This document shows, piece by piece, positions 41,301 to 45,180 of a stretch of 64,000 nt of DNA. The stretch is from Lutraria lutraria (taxonomy: Eukaryota; Mollusca; Bivalvia; Venerida; Mactridae). Within the stretch, counting starts at the first letter, position 1. Each line of letters starts with the position of its first letter. The notes under the pieces were generated by a model. The model was given only the letters and a program-made list of their open reading frames with translations, searched no databases and had not been told where the DNA came from. A program made the translations under genes and the position numbers. The stretch is from NCBI GenBank assembly GCA_964023205.1, contig OZ026851.1, forward strand, positions 14,797,637-14,861,636, in the 5' to 3' direction.

Positions 41301-41679
41301 CTTATTAGTGCATTATCATTTTCAGTCAGTATACCAATATCACACTGAAGCTGAAGTCTAATATTATGTATTATTATTGCATTTCTTGTATCTAATGTCA
41401 CGTGTGAATGAGTGCTCTGTTGTCTTACCTTGATTATTTTTATCATATCTTTTGTACAGAACAAACGATGCGACTGCACTGGGGTTTTACATTAGAGAAC
41501 TGTCAGATGACGACTGTTCAAAAGATGAAATATGGTTGATGACAGCTGATGTAGACGGAGAACGTGAATGCTATTATGAGGATCTGGCCCCTTATCCTTA
41601 CACATTTTACTCTACCTTGAATGCACTCGGTGTCGCAGGAACATCCTGTAATGTTAAATTTTACTTGATATTACTATAA
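8252..41679 (+). CDS. Multi-exon gene: three LDLa domains plus uncharacterised C-terminal module
   Basis: Proposed join: 8252-8339 (uncertain), 8661-8798, 9114-9230, 21985-22101, 35531-35694, 38755-38918, 41460-41679. Each exon has an AG acceptor and a GT donor, and every junction keeps frame: LDLa exons are phase 1-1, the next exon runs phase 1 to 0, the next 0 to 2, and the last starts in phase 2 and ends in TAA. The product has three LDLa domains (six cysteines each, acidic calcium ligands) and then about 180 residues with five cysteines and no transmembrane stretch. LDLa domains act outside cells in ligand binding, so a secreted or surface role is likely. The last part resembles, from memory, a module of secreted mollusc proteins of unknown function. 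The introns carry large mobile elements and two minisatellites. Whether the 5' LDLa exons and the 3' module are really one transcript is inferred from phase, order and strand; more exons may exist. Confidence 0.6.
8661..8798 (+). CDS. LDLa domain exon 1, copy A
   Basis: The exon follows TTTACATCAG and ends before GTTTGA. It is 138 bases, phase 1-1. The translation carries the six LDLa cysteines in order: QCHNKFMCRRI, then RCISPDRVCDGFMDC, then DGSDETDC. The calcium-binding pattern (CDG, DC, D-G-S-D-E) is complete. An insert between the second and third cysteines (GFFSK) makes this domain slightly longer than usual. Phase 1-1 is typical of shuffled extracellular domains. The matching exon in copy B (57094-57230) is one base shorter and frameshifted. 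Confidence 0.8.
9114..9230 (+). CDS. LDLa domain exon 2, copy A
   Basis: The exon lies between CCTTGGCAG and GTAAGT: 117 bases, phase 1-1, 39 codons. It reads FKCEREQYKCEGEDTC, then ICDGEKDCGQGEDEAKC: six cysteines at LDLa spacing with CDG, DC and EDE for calcium. The exon is matched base for base in length by 21985-22101 and 58048-58164, showing that this exon type has multiplied within the family. Confidence 0.85.
9231..9597. other. Intron DNA conserved in copy B
   Basis: Intronic sequence after LDLa exon 2, matched at about 58165-58530 in copy B with high identity. It contains ATTTGTATC at 9431-9439, one of the two sites of the microhomology used in copy B's internal duplication. No exon is seen. 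Confidence 0.6.
9598..9690. mobile_element. Truncated pogo-like MITE fragment
   Basis: The segment opens CAGTAGAAACTCCCTAATCC and holds inward and outward copies of TTCGGATTAGAGAGG. CAG(T)AGAA..CTC-type ends followed by TAATCCGAAC are what I know from Tigger/pogo-type ends in invertebrates. No matching right terminus was found, so it is a one-ended fragment. It is absent from copy B at the equivalent position (about 58530). Confidence 0.4.
9691..10324. other. Unassigned intron DNA
   Basis: AT-rich, with open frames of 62-70 codons on both strands that lack motifs and splice support. The sequence is not matched in copy B, where about 220 bases (58535-58754) stand in place of 9600-11225. Confidence 0.4.
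10325..11170. repeat. Degenerate tandem repeat, about 120-140-bp units
   Basis: Six or so units each contain variants of GTCCGGTCAATAACTTAAGT, ATCCTTGAATGAAAACCTAG, GGTCAAGGTCACTGTTACTA and AAAAATAGAAAATCAGT. The first three are closest to each other; later ones are more diverged and swap in GATATTGCGATGAAATTTTG. This is a known style of bivalve tandem block found inside larger elements. It is non-coding and missing from copy B, so it arrived after, or was lost from, one of the duplicates. Confidence 0.7.
11300..11879. other. Unassigned stretch before the Penelope-like element
   Basis: An open frame of 74 codons at 11498-11722 has no motif I recognise. Part of it could be the 5' end of the retroelement that begins to be readable near 11880, but I see no conserved residues that would show it. 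Confidence 0.35.
11880..12604 (+). pseudogene. Penelope-like retroelement, piece 1 (N-terminal and RT fingers to motif A)
   Basis: In shifting frames the segment gives, in order, FTPKSGGDQYLDMYIEA, then IIIKKADKSGTIVLMN, then QFYILPKTHKSP and PGRPIISAC, then LVTLDVSSLYTNIPHNEGIE. These are signature blocks of Penelope-like element (PLE) reverse transcriptases; the last contains motif A with its catalytic aspartate. Stops break the frame near 12034, 12145 and 12415. The reading stops abruptly at about 12604 and resumes in the same order at 16389 after an inserted element. Confidence 0.8.
12621..12892. repeat. Left TTCATGAA palindrome array
   Basis: By my count there are 16 exact copies of the self-complementary octamer TTCATGAA in about 270 bases, irregularly spaced (8-30 bases) and joined by short linkers such as TTGT, TATCAAATACA and CAAAAA. 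Some larger units repeat (GTTCATGAATATCAAATACA at two places). The octamer is its own reverse complement, so neighbouring copies can form many alternative stem-loops. Short open frames rich in HEF/FMN are by-products. Confidence 0.85.
12893..14727. other. Interior of the TTCATGAA element, unassigned
   Basis: No transposase motif, splice-supported exon or named repeat was found. The longest open frame, 96 codons at 13895-14185, has no recognisable motif and no start context. It could be a remnant of a captured sequence, but nothing supports a product. Confidence 0.4.
14728..15100. repeat. Interspersed repeat opening TATGCCCCCTTTCGAAGAAATG
   Basis: The segment begins with TGCCCCCTTTCGAAGAAATG, reads TTTTGCACATAACGG, and continues as degenerate units that contain TTCAGATTTGGTTGTGAGG and AGGTCAAGGTCTC. 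I know this opening from a common bivalve interspersed repeat. It lies within the larger insertion, so it is either part of that element or inserted in it. Confidence 0.5.
15108..15410 (+). repeat. tRNA-derived SINE, most complete copy
   Basis: The head has a pol III box A (TAGCTCAGTGT, one base from consensus) and box B (AGTTCGAACACTGG) at tRNA-like spacing. The body is shared with 2465-2725. The 3' part reads GTTGAAAATGGCGTAAAACCCG and then an A-rich end. The tail form is like SINEs widespread in molluscs (V-SINE-type tails have been described there), but I cannot name the family. It is a retroposon, not a tRNA gene. Confidence 0.65.
15498..15750. repeat. Interspersed repeat fragment with CCCCCACTATTTT hairpin start
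   Basis: The segment opens with an inverted pair, CCCCCACTATTTT and AAAATAATGGGGG, and runs into text containing CTTCATTCATAGGAGGATTT and CAAGATCAAGGTCACG. The form (a G/C-run hairpin followed by degenerate aggtcaaggtca units) matches other repeats in this window. Non-coding. Confidence 0.4.
15751..16055. other. Interior of the TTCATGAA element, unassigned
   Basis: A short AT-rich stretch before the right palindrome array. Nothing is recognised; the 72-codon open frame at 15875-16093 has no motif. Confidence 0.4.
16056..16380. repeat. Right TTCATGAA palindrome array
   Basis: By my count 19 exact TTCATGAA octamers, with variants TTCATGCA and TTCACGAA. A larger unit containing GTGGCCATTTTTCCTTCATG occurs twice (near 16198 and 16306), showing local duplication inside the array. 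Together with the left array it flanks the 3.8-kb insertion. Open frames rich in MNLF/HELVHE come from the repeat and are not genes. Confidence 0.85.
16389..17183 (+). pseudogene. Penelope-like retroelement, piece 2 (RT palm and thumb)
   Basis: The reading resumes with ILENNNHSGDLSTDSMC, then NVFQFVDRYYLQTM, then MAPAYASLFMGKFE (motif B region) and, one frame on, RFLDDIFMIWTHS at about 16612-16650. The LDD pair is the catalytic motif C and is intact at base level. Next come FHPHIKFT and LDVSIEI, then YVHQYVYYNSCHPKPC, all PLE landmarks. Small indels shift the frame near 16510-16545 and 16610, and stops occur after 17023. The piece ends in KFK, interrupted at 17183 by the next insertion. Confidence 0.8.
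17188..17826. mobile_element. 639-bp element with CCGG target duplication
   Basis: The PLE codons for KP-VMAF are split: CCGG stands at 17184-17187 and again at 17827-17830. The element starts TGTAACAGGCCATTC and ends, reverse-complemented, TGTAGCAGTCTATT, followed on both sides by CCCCC and TTTTTCCCC, giving imperfect terminal inverted repeats of about 37 bases. The inside holds about six units of TTCTGAGTTTATATTTACTT type (17240-17465) and G-rich text containing AGTGGCCAAGA. A one-base-longer duplication (CCGGT) is also possible. It has no coding capacity and the superfamily is unassigned. Confidence 0.75.
17831..18191 (+). pseudogene. Penelope-like retroelement, piece 3 (GIY-YIG endonuclease)
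   Basis: The reading continues as MAFKRPKSLKDALF and, about 190 bases on, NAIYLKTCK and, one frame shifted, QYVGKTSQQISRRLNSHRFD. IYL..C and QYVG..(9)..R match the GIY-YIG nuclease core fused to the C-terminus of most PLE reverse transcriptases. So the element is an endonuclease-bearing PLE. The piece ends at AAIHF at 18191, where the AGCTCAC-family element begins. Confidence 0.8.
18194..20594. mobile_element. AGCTCAC-family element, copy 2, inside the PLE
   Basis: The element starts TAGCTCACAAATCACAC and ends GGGCCATCTTGGCCCTCTTG. It matches copy 1 (4675-5823) closely, with long runs at over 90% identity by eye, but is interrupted by a tandem-repeat block at about 19063-20424. The PLE frame is restored (HF then SDINHSN) if the element is removed with no target duplication; treating the flanking TA as a duplication would leave one extra base. 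Ends carry the same two hairpins as copy 1. Confidence 0.75.
19063..20424. repeat. Tandem repeat block (about 170-bp units) nested in AGCTCAC copy 2
   Basis: About six or seven units of roughly 170 bases run from about 19140 to 20225, each containing CTTGTCCGGGCTGTATCTCC, GGTGTGCAGTG, and AGCATTATAGACC, becoming more diverged at the right. The block has inverted edges: TGTCGAGCCCGCCTG near 19088 and GGGGCTCGACATG near 20394. The inverted edges suggest it is itself an inserted element. GTGAGTGAGTGAGTGAGT at about 19119 is a small microsatellite. Confidence 0.7.
20595..20705 (+). pseudogene. Penelope-like retroelement, piece 4 (C-terminal end)
   Basis: Directly after the inserted element one frame reads SDINHSNTDFSVMPIG, then NNKMDRLLKETYWMHKLDTV. 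A trailing R-x5-E-x-YW-x2-KL-x-TV block is how PLE GIY-YIG domains end. This is the fourth and last readable piece; with the others it amounts to about 2.0 kb, or 660 codons, the size expected for a PLE RT plus endonuclease. Confidence 0.75.
20706..21984. other. Unassigned intron DNA, with a SINE scrap
   Basis: AT-rich intron-like sequence before LDLa exon 3. A short piece at about 21868-21900 (GTGGATCAAGAGGTTATTGATTC) resembles the anticodon-arm to box B part of the SINE at 15108-15410. No exon is supported before 21985; a pyrimidine-rich tract at 21595-21640 has no matching donor. Confidence 0.4.
21985..22101 (+). CDS. LDLa domain exon 3
   Basis: The exon lies between GTCTTTGTAG and GTAAGT: 117 bases, phase 1-1, the same length and phase as exon 2 and clearly related to it. 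It reads FKCPEEHYKCKGDDRC and ICDRKKDCYQNDDEASC, with all six cysteines. The glycine of CDG is replaced by arginine while the acidic ligands D, D and DDE remain, so calcium binding is probably kept. Its last base joins TT of the exon at 35531 to make TTT. Confidence 0.85.
22110..22839. other. Unassigned intron DNA
   Basis: No repeat or exon is recognised. A 72-codon open frame at 22345-22563 lacks motifs and splice sites. Confidence 0.4.
22840..24510. mobile_element. Element with GTACC-type terminal repeats, copy 1
   Basis: The left end carries three close repeats of the type GTCAACACGTACCTTAGTC (about 22848-22890). The right end (about 24440-24500) carries the opposite orientation, CGTGTTAACTTAGGTACAAG and ACTAAGGTACGAG. 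The interior at 23535-23870 matches 25668-26010 of the next copy. The interior is AT-rich without a transposase. Terminal inverted repeats built from short direct repeats are typical of some non-autonomous DNA transposons; the superfamily is not identified. Confidence 0.55.
24515..26090. mobile_element. Element with GTACC-type terminal repeats, copy 2
   Basis: A fresh left end starts about 24520 (AGTCAACTCGTACCGTTGTC), with five or so GTACC-type units to 24630. The right end is at about 26048-26085 (CGTGTTAACTAAGGTACGAG, then GACTAAGGTACATG). The interior matches copy 1 at 25668-26010 but has different or missing DNA elsewhere. The two copies are almost head-to-tail, which suggests insertion of one beside the other or a tandem duplication. 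Further isolated units occur at about 25880-25920 and 27105-27145. Confidence 0.5.
26103..26745. repeat. Relic of the copy-A-specific block, with internal duplication
   Basis: The segment matches 7170-7680 of duplication copy A (shared runs such as TTATTTACAAAGATTAAATA and GTATTTTGTAGCGGAAATG). A piece of about 150 bases is present twice here (about 26275-26415 and 26416-26560), while copy A has it once. The equivalent block is missing from copies B and C. It was therefore moved or left behind in the long intron after LDLa exon 3. Confidence 0.7.
26746..27274. other. Unassigned intron DNA
   Basis: Nothing is recognised except two GTACC-type units at about 27105-27145 that resemble the element ends described at 22840-26090. 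Confidence 0.4.
27275..27510. mobile_element. 236-bp MITE with GC-rich inverted ends
   Basis: The left end TCAATATTTTGCCCGCCTGG and the reverse complement of the right end, TCAATATTTTGCCCGCCCGG, agree at 19 of 20 bases. The interior is non-coding. No clear target duplication is visible. It lies in the intron between LDLa exon 3 and the 35531 exon. Confidence 0.65.
27511..28106. other. Unassigned intron DNA
   Basis: No exon or repeat is recognised. A GGTGGGGGGGG run lies near 27762. Confidence 0.4.
28109..28914. mobile_element. AGCTCAC-family element, diverged third copy
   Basis: The element begins TAGCTCACCTGATTCATCAC and ends CAGGTGAGCGATAAAGGGCC followed by AATGTGGCCCTCTTG. Here the subterminal inverted repeat is plain: AGCTCACCTG at the left, CAGGTGAGC at the right. 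The 3' hairpin GGGCCA ... TGGCCC followed by CTCTTG is as in the other copies. The interior is four to five degenerate units of about 165 bases containing TTAGCTTGTTTACACTCTAG and AGAGTTATGGGCCCTTGA, unrelated in sequence to the units of copies 1 and 2. So the ends are shared and the repeat units differ. Confidence 0.65.
28920..29403. other. Unassigned intron DNA
   Basis: Open frames on both strands at 29040-29565 overlap each other and show no motif. Nothing is supported. Confidence 0.4.
29404..29545. repeat. Direct repeat flanking the transposase relic, left copy
   Basis: The stretch from ACAATGGAGCAATACATAAA through AAAGGAGTAA-type units to CGTGTATATACGGAGCATG is matched in the same orientation at about 34264-34395, roughly 85% identical by eye. 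Each copy carries several AAAGGAGTAA units. The two copies bracket the 4.7 kb that hold the transposase and exonuclease relic. Confidence 0.65.
29546..30689. other. Unassigned DNA between direct repeat and exonuclease relic
   Basis: AT-rich with no motif. It could be 3' non-coding sequence of the transposon on the - strand. Confidence 0.4.
30690..31560 (-). pseudogene. DEDDh-type 3'-5' exonuclease domain, frameshifted
   Basis: On the - strand a 210-codon frame shows the three exonuclease motifs in order: YFDIETGS (Exo I, D and E), LVGHNLKVFDSP (Exo II, D) and HNATDDVLNL (Exo III, matching H-x-A-x2-D, hence DEDDh). All four acidic residues and the histidine are present. The reading then shifts frame near 30950-30990 and continues as CKHSFTTEWGFQCLTF to 30690, a C-terminal tail with no motif known to me. 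The domain follows the transposase-like relic in the same direction with one stretch of linker, so it looks like the C-terminal part of a single ancestral product. It lies in a host-gene intron on the opposite strand. The frameshift and upstream stops make it a relic. Confidence 0.75.
31561..32860 (-). pseudogene. Mutator-like transposase, decayed
   Basis: Reading down the - strand in several frames: GFAKEEVRRCKLGKHEIKL (about 32830), FSYFVISDQHYQQVVNEY, then YDMGWQRRGSGRSYDSKSG (about 32625-32570), NWSGSAKAMEPD, then MDEDTTTMARIRQ (about 32345), KKRFNYALAQTKGD, HTFGEHTMCGEWC, GSTKEIESFNNMVAAKAPK and KLNETLGLSPG (about 31780). These blocks, in this order, are ones I associate with the Mutator-like transposase domain found in many invertebrate genomes; the D of DMGWQ would be the first catalytic aspartate. 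At least five frame changes and stops separate the blocks, so it is inactive. A basic linker with KKAQHIKLLSHHADD (about 31610) leads into the exonuclease domain. Confidence 0.75.
32861..34190 (-). pseudogene. Possible N-terminal remnants of the same transposon
   Basis: On the - strand there are scattered coding-like patches: a 79-codon frame at 33950-34189 (with AGVNKIILVAFLLSLCLKLC, hydrophobic) and patches near 33380-33300 and 33230-33120 (LLDCEGETTTEFEGIKCVFQ). None matches a motif I know. Position and strand fit the N-terminal part of the transposon product, but this rests on context only. Confidence 0.3.
34264..34395. repeat. Direct repeat flanking the transposase relic, right copy
   Basis: Same-orientation match of 29404-29545, starting ACAATGGAGCAATACATAAA and ending near CGTGTATACAAAGAGCATAA. 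It contains several AAAGGAGTAA units. Confidence 0.65.
34396..35530. other. Unassigned intron DNA before the 35531 exon
   Basis: Several open frames of 70-87 codons (34545-35459) overlap one another and show no motif or splice support. The last 10 bases, TTTTATGCAG, are the acceptor of the next exon. Confidence 0.4.
35531..35694 (+). CDS. C-terminal module exon 1
   Basis: The exon has acceptor TTTTATGCAG, donor GTATGA, 164 bases, entering in phase 1 and leaving in phase 0. It reads VPGNGISVLDAWLFGTK, then DASCSEIQNNCNLHYRAEG, then DDWNSLKLRQ. Two cysteines. The GNG-x5-DAW start and the SC-x6-C pair look like the beginning of an extracellular module; I do not have a name for it. Phase 1 entry agrees with the phase 1 end of LDLa exon 3 at 22101. 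Confidence 0.7.
35745..38465. repeat. Minisatellite 1, 27-bp units, filling an intron
   Basis: The unit is GTAGTGTCTGAAATCTAGTG followed by TTGTAAT (27 bases), with frequent GTAGTATCTGAAATCTGG variants. The array starts in degenerate form at about 35745, is interrupted by foreign DNA at 35804-36490, and then runs to about 38465, roughly 70 units. A larger unit of 257 bases is visible (the stretch from 37191 recurs from 37448). It fills almost the whole intron between 35694 and 38755. Nine-residue periodic frames such as (YITTLDFRY)n on the - strand are by-products. Confidence 0.9.
35804..36490. other. Insertion within minisatellite 1, with a terminal hairpin
   Basis: The non-repeat block splits the array. 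Its left edge is a hairpin, 35804-35886: GTCCGTAGACCCTGCAGAG pairs with CTCTACAGGGTCTATGGAC and the stem continues AAATTTGAA / TTCAAATTT. Further in, AGTTGGGTACCGGTGGATTC resembles TTTTGGTACCGATGGATTCG at about 46972, near another inverted repeat, suggesting a repeat family. No coding evidence; frames on both strands at 36213-36496 overlap. Confidence 0.5.
38755..38918 (+). CDS. C-terminal module exon 2
   Basis: The exon has acceptor GTTATTTCAG, donor GTATGT, 164 bases, phase 0 to 2. It reads IHYGVYKDGVEVAYILFNAV, then SWFVQSRVIESSFTDITVY and NQFDVSPK. Alternating hydrophobic residues suggest beta strands. The WF-x3-SR-x5-S-x-TD-x-T block is the part that I recall from uncharacterised secreted mollusc proteins. 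No cysteine, no membrane segment. Confidence 0.75.
38919..39104. other. Intron start before minisatellite 2
   Basis: Short AT-rich lead-in from donor GTATGT to the repeat array. Open frames that continue from the exon through this stretch are read-through. Confidence 0.5.
39105..41285. repeat. Minisatellite 2, 38/40-bp units, filling an intron
   Basis: The unit is ATCAACATCACATTGACCAG followed by TACTGTATATTATACTAT, 38 bases, or 40 bases when the junction has an extra TA (TATATATCAAC). About 55 units run without interruption, and most differ at only one to three positions. The 38 and 40 forms are in blocks: mainly 40 at 39770-40260, mixed elsewhere. The intron between 38918 and 41460 is nearly all array. 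Periodic frames (YYINITLTSTV, YQHHIDQ) are by-products. Confidence 0.9.
41286..41459. other. Intron end after minisatellite 2
   Basis: Unique AT-rich intron sequence ending in the acceptor tract TTTTATCATATCTTTTGTACAG. Confidence 0.5.
41460..41679 (+). CDS. C-terminal module terminal exon
   Basis: The acceptor is CTTTTGTACAG. The first base completes the codon AAA with the two left over from 38918, then TNDATALGFYIRELSDDDC, DEIWLMTADVDGERECYYED, YPYTFYSTLNALGVAGTSC and a TAA at 41677-41679. Three cysteines (DDC, REC, TSC) join the two in the first module exon, giving five, so one may be free or pair elsewhere. The D-E-x-W-x2-T-A-D and C-x-Y-x2-L/P patterns fit the same mollusc-type module. 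The end is hydrophilic then VKFYLILL, too short for a membrane anchor. Confidence 0.75.
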
Positions 41680-42229
41680 GAAAGTGTAATTAGTGTTTGA
41701 ATATGTAAATTTAGTTACCAAGAATGCATGTATAGTTTGTTCAGTAATTAAAAAAAGAATTAACGCGGAAATAGAACTAAGTCATTTGGTATACATTTGT
41801 ATACTGAAACGAATTAATTTTCTGAAAAAAACGTCAAGCTGAAAAGGCATACAGTAGAGGAAATTCTGTCTTGACTCAGATATTTGCGGTTTTCTGTAAT
41901 GACTTAGTTTGGGCTTTTTAGTTTAAAAGCACGTATGTTTAAGCTAATTAAGTTAGTACGCGTGGTATTCGGTTATAATAATAATTATCTGTTTGGCCAT
42001 TTCAGTCATTGACTTCGACTTTGCTGATACTGTGATAATACAGGGAATTGCTTGACTTTAAGAGGATGGAAATTGCATTGTTATGAAACTGAAAAGCATT
42101 GAGTCATTCAACACTTTTTTTCAAGAAGGTGGTTAAGCGGACGGTGGATTTAAGTCACTTTGACTAGACTGATTTAATGATTGTTACAATTGTTTAGTGT
42201 TTGGTGCTAGCATTATTATAAATATTCTA
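41680..42229. other. Probable 3' untranslated and downstream DNA
   Basis: No canonical AATAAA is seen close to the stop. ATTAAA at 41747-41752 is the best weak poly(A) signal, about 70 bases after the stop. The end of the transcript cannot be placed from sequence alone. Confidence 0.35.
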
Positions 42230-44062
42230 CTAGTATGTGTCTTGTGCCTACATATACACATTCTAGATGTTTATGTGCTAACATATATACATTATTTGTG
42301 TTTATGTCCCTACATATATACATTCTTCGTGTTTATGCGCTTACATATATACATTCTTTGTGTTTATATGCTAATATATATACATTCTATGTGTTTATGT
42401 GATTACATAATTATATACATTCTTTAGTTATGTGATTACATATACATTTTGTATACATTATTTGTGTTTATGTGATTGCATATATACACTATTTGTGTTT
42501 ATGTGATTGCATATATACATTATTTGTATTTATGTGATTACATATATACATTCTTTGTGTTTATGTGATTACATATATACATTCTAAGTGTTTATATGCT
42601 AACATATATTCATTCTTTGTGTTTATGTGCTAACATATATACATTATTTGTGTTTATGTCCCTACATATATACATTCTTCGTGTTTATGCGCTTACATAT
42701 ATACATTCTTTGTGTTTATATGCTAATATATATACATTCTATGTGTTTATGTGATTACATAATTATATACATTCTTTAGTTATGTGATTACATATATACA
42801 TTATTTGTGTTTATGTGATTGCATATAATTATACACTATATGTGTTTATGTGATTGCATATATACATTATTTGTGTTTATGTGATTACATATATACATTC
42901 TTTGTGTTTATGTGATTACATATATACATTCTAAGTGTTTATATGCTAACATATATACATTATTTGTGTTTATGCGATTACATATATACATTCTTTGTGT
43001 TTATGTGCTTACATATATACATTATTTGTGTTTATGTGATTACATATATACATTATTTGTGTTTATGTGATTGCATATATACATAATTTGTGTTTATGTG
43101 CTTACATATATACATTCTTTGTGTTTATGTGCTTACATATATACATTCTTTGTGTTTATGTGCTTACATATATACATTCTTTGTGTTTATGCGATTACAT
43201 ATATACATTCTTTGTGTTTATGCGATTACATATATACATTCTTTGTGTTTATGTGATTGCATTCTTTGTGTTTATGTGATTACATGTATACATTATTTGT
43301 GTTTATGTGATTACATATATACATTCTCGGTGTTTAGTGCCTGCATATATACATTTCTGTAGTTTTTTGCTTACATATATACATTATTGGTGTTTAGGTC
43401 CTACATATATACATTATTGGTTTTTAGTTCTTACATGTATACCTTCTTGGTGTTTAGTGCTTACATATATACATTATTGGTGTTTAGGTCCTACATATAT
43501 ACATTATTGGTGTTTAGTTCTTATATATATATATTCTCGATGTTTAGTGTCTACATATATACATTATTGGTGCTTAGGTCCTACGGACATATATACATTA
43601 TTGGTGTTTAGTTCTTACATGTATACCTTCTTGGTGTTTAGTGCGTACATATATACATTATTGGTGTTTAGGTCCTACATATATACATTATTGGTGTTTA
43701 GTTCTTATATATATGTATTCTCGATGTTTAGTGTCTACATATATACATTATTGGTGCTTAGGTCCTACGTACATATATACATTATTGATGTTTAGTTCTT
43801 ACATGTATACCTTCTTGGTGTTTAGTGCGTACATATATACATTATTGGTGTTTAGGTCCTACATATATACATTATTGGTGTTTAGTTCTTACATGTATAC
43901 CTTCTTGGTGTTTAGTGCTTACATATATACATTATTGGTGTTTAGGTCCTACATATATACATTATTGGTGTTTAGTTCTTACATGCATACCTTCTTGGTG
44001 TTTAGTGCTTACATATATACATTCTTGTTTTTAAGAGCTTACATATATACATTCTATATGAT
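42230..44062. repeat. Minisatellite 3, 30/31-bp units, downstream of the gene
   Basis: Two sub-arrays. From 42230 to about 43320 the unit is GTGTTTATGTGATTACATAT followed by ATACATTCTTT (31 bases). From 43320 to 44062 it is GGTGTTTAGTGCTTACATAT followed by ATACATTATT (30 bases). Higher-order units are visible: about 352 bases (the stretch from 42301 recurs from 42653) in the first and about 190 bases in the second (TTCTCGATGTTTAGTGTCTA at about 43531 and 43719). Long periodic open frames, up to 162 codons, are by-products of a period divisible by 3. Confidence 0.9.
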
Positions 44063-45089
44063 TACCACCTGGTTATATGCATAAATGCTAATATTCGATC
44101 CAGATTATATTTTTTTTTTCAAGTATATCTTGTGGTCTATCTTGTTGTGTTAAAACGGAATACTACTAATCGTTCGATAGATCTAGATCAAACTTCATCT
44201 GAATAAAATAAAGAACATATACATATCTATGCGTCTTTTATACTACATTGGATACAAATCACTGGTTTTCGTTAAGAGCGGTATTAAGGTAGTTAATGAT
44301 AGTTATCCAGATGCATGTACTTCTTATAATATCAAAGTTTTATGTTAACTCATGAAATGAGTATGTTGGGCATGTTTCCCGACACAATCGATAATACGTG
44401 CAGATACATAAATAAGACAGGATATCAACTTATATAAAATATGGCTGGCTGTTCCATCTACCCACCCGTTTGTAATCTATAAGGTCAAAGATTTTATGCA
44501 GCGCTGTAAATAAATGCAAGTGACGCCTTAACATAAATTTTCTATTCGTACTGGAACTGGGAAGTACTAAGGAGTATTCACATTTTATCTGTAAAATATT
44601 GGCTTTTTCAATGCGGATTAAATCTGGCGACTTTCCAGGGGCTGTGGGTAATGATGGAGGAATAGACCAGGGGCATACCTGGAAAGAACCATCGACTTTC
44701 GATAAGCTAGATGGCAGCCAGCCAACTCACCAATCGTAACACCCGGACATTTCCGTAACTGAGAAATACACCTCATACATAAGTGTAGGGTTACACATTT
44801 TGGTTATTTGGTTTCCGGTCACTACTTTTTCAATACTAGGTAGTCTTTTTTATCAGAATTTCAGACTTTCAAACGTCGTGTTTATCGTTCGCGATTGATA
44901 AAATAGGTATATAATTCCCATTGAAAGAGAAACAGGTTGTTTCCTTCGTTGGATTCCCAGGGTCAGCCATAGCAGAAAATAGCCCGTGAACAACAACAAA
45001 ATGGCGACCTGCCTATTACGTCCGAGGCAGTTTCTTTAGACAAACGCCGAGTAGTTCTGATTTCTTCCTCACATTCGAATTTTGTCTGG
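44063..45089. other. Unassigned intergenic DNA
   Basis: No gene or named repeat. About 44620-44790 reads like repetitive DNA (GACTTTCCAGGGGCTGTGGG) but I could not match it elsewhere in the window. Confidence 0.4.
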
Positions 45090-45180
45090 ACCCGCGTGGA
45101 ATTCAAACCCTCAGCATTGATAGTTAAGTGATTACTAGTCAGATACAACAACCCTTCCACTACCCAAGTTCCCTACAATA
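45090..45180 (-). repeat. tRNA-derived SINE head, - strand
   Basis: On the - strand, TAGTGGAAGGG is a perfect fit to the box A consensus and GGGTTTGAATTCC is two bases from box B. The spacing, about 55 bases, is that of a tRNA with a long variable arm, as in Leu or Ser tRNAs. The pairing of stems is poor, so it is read as a SINE head and not as a functional tRNA. The body would continue towards lower coordinates; its end is not visible. Confidence 0.4.

Noticed and set aside
40614..41308. Periodic frames across the 38/40-bp array
   Set aside because: Repeat by-product; the same array is open in other frames too.
35745..44062. CRISPR array
   Set aside because: Units are contiguous, with no unique spacers of constant length, there are no cas genes, and the context is eukaryotic with spliced exons.
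43307..44084. Long open frames (up to 162 codons) of tyrosine- and leucine-rich periodic protein
   Set aside because: They fall wholly within the 30/31-bp minisatellite, occur in several frames at once, and come from a period divisible by three without stops.
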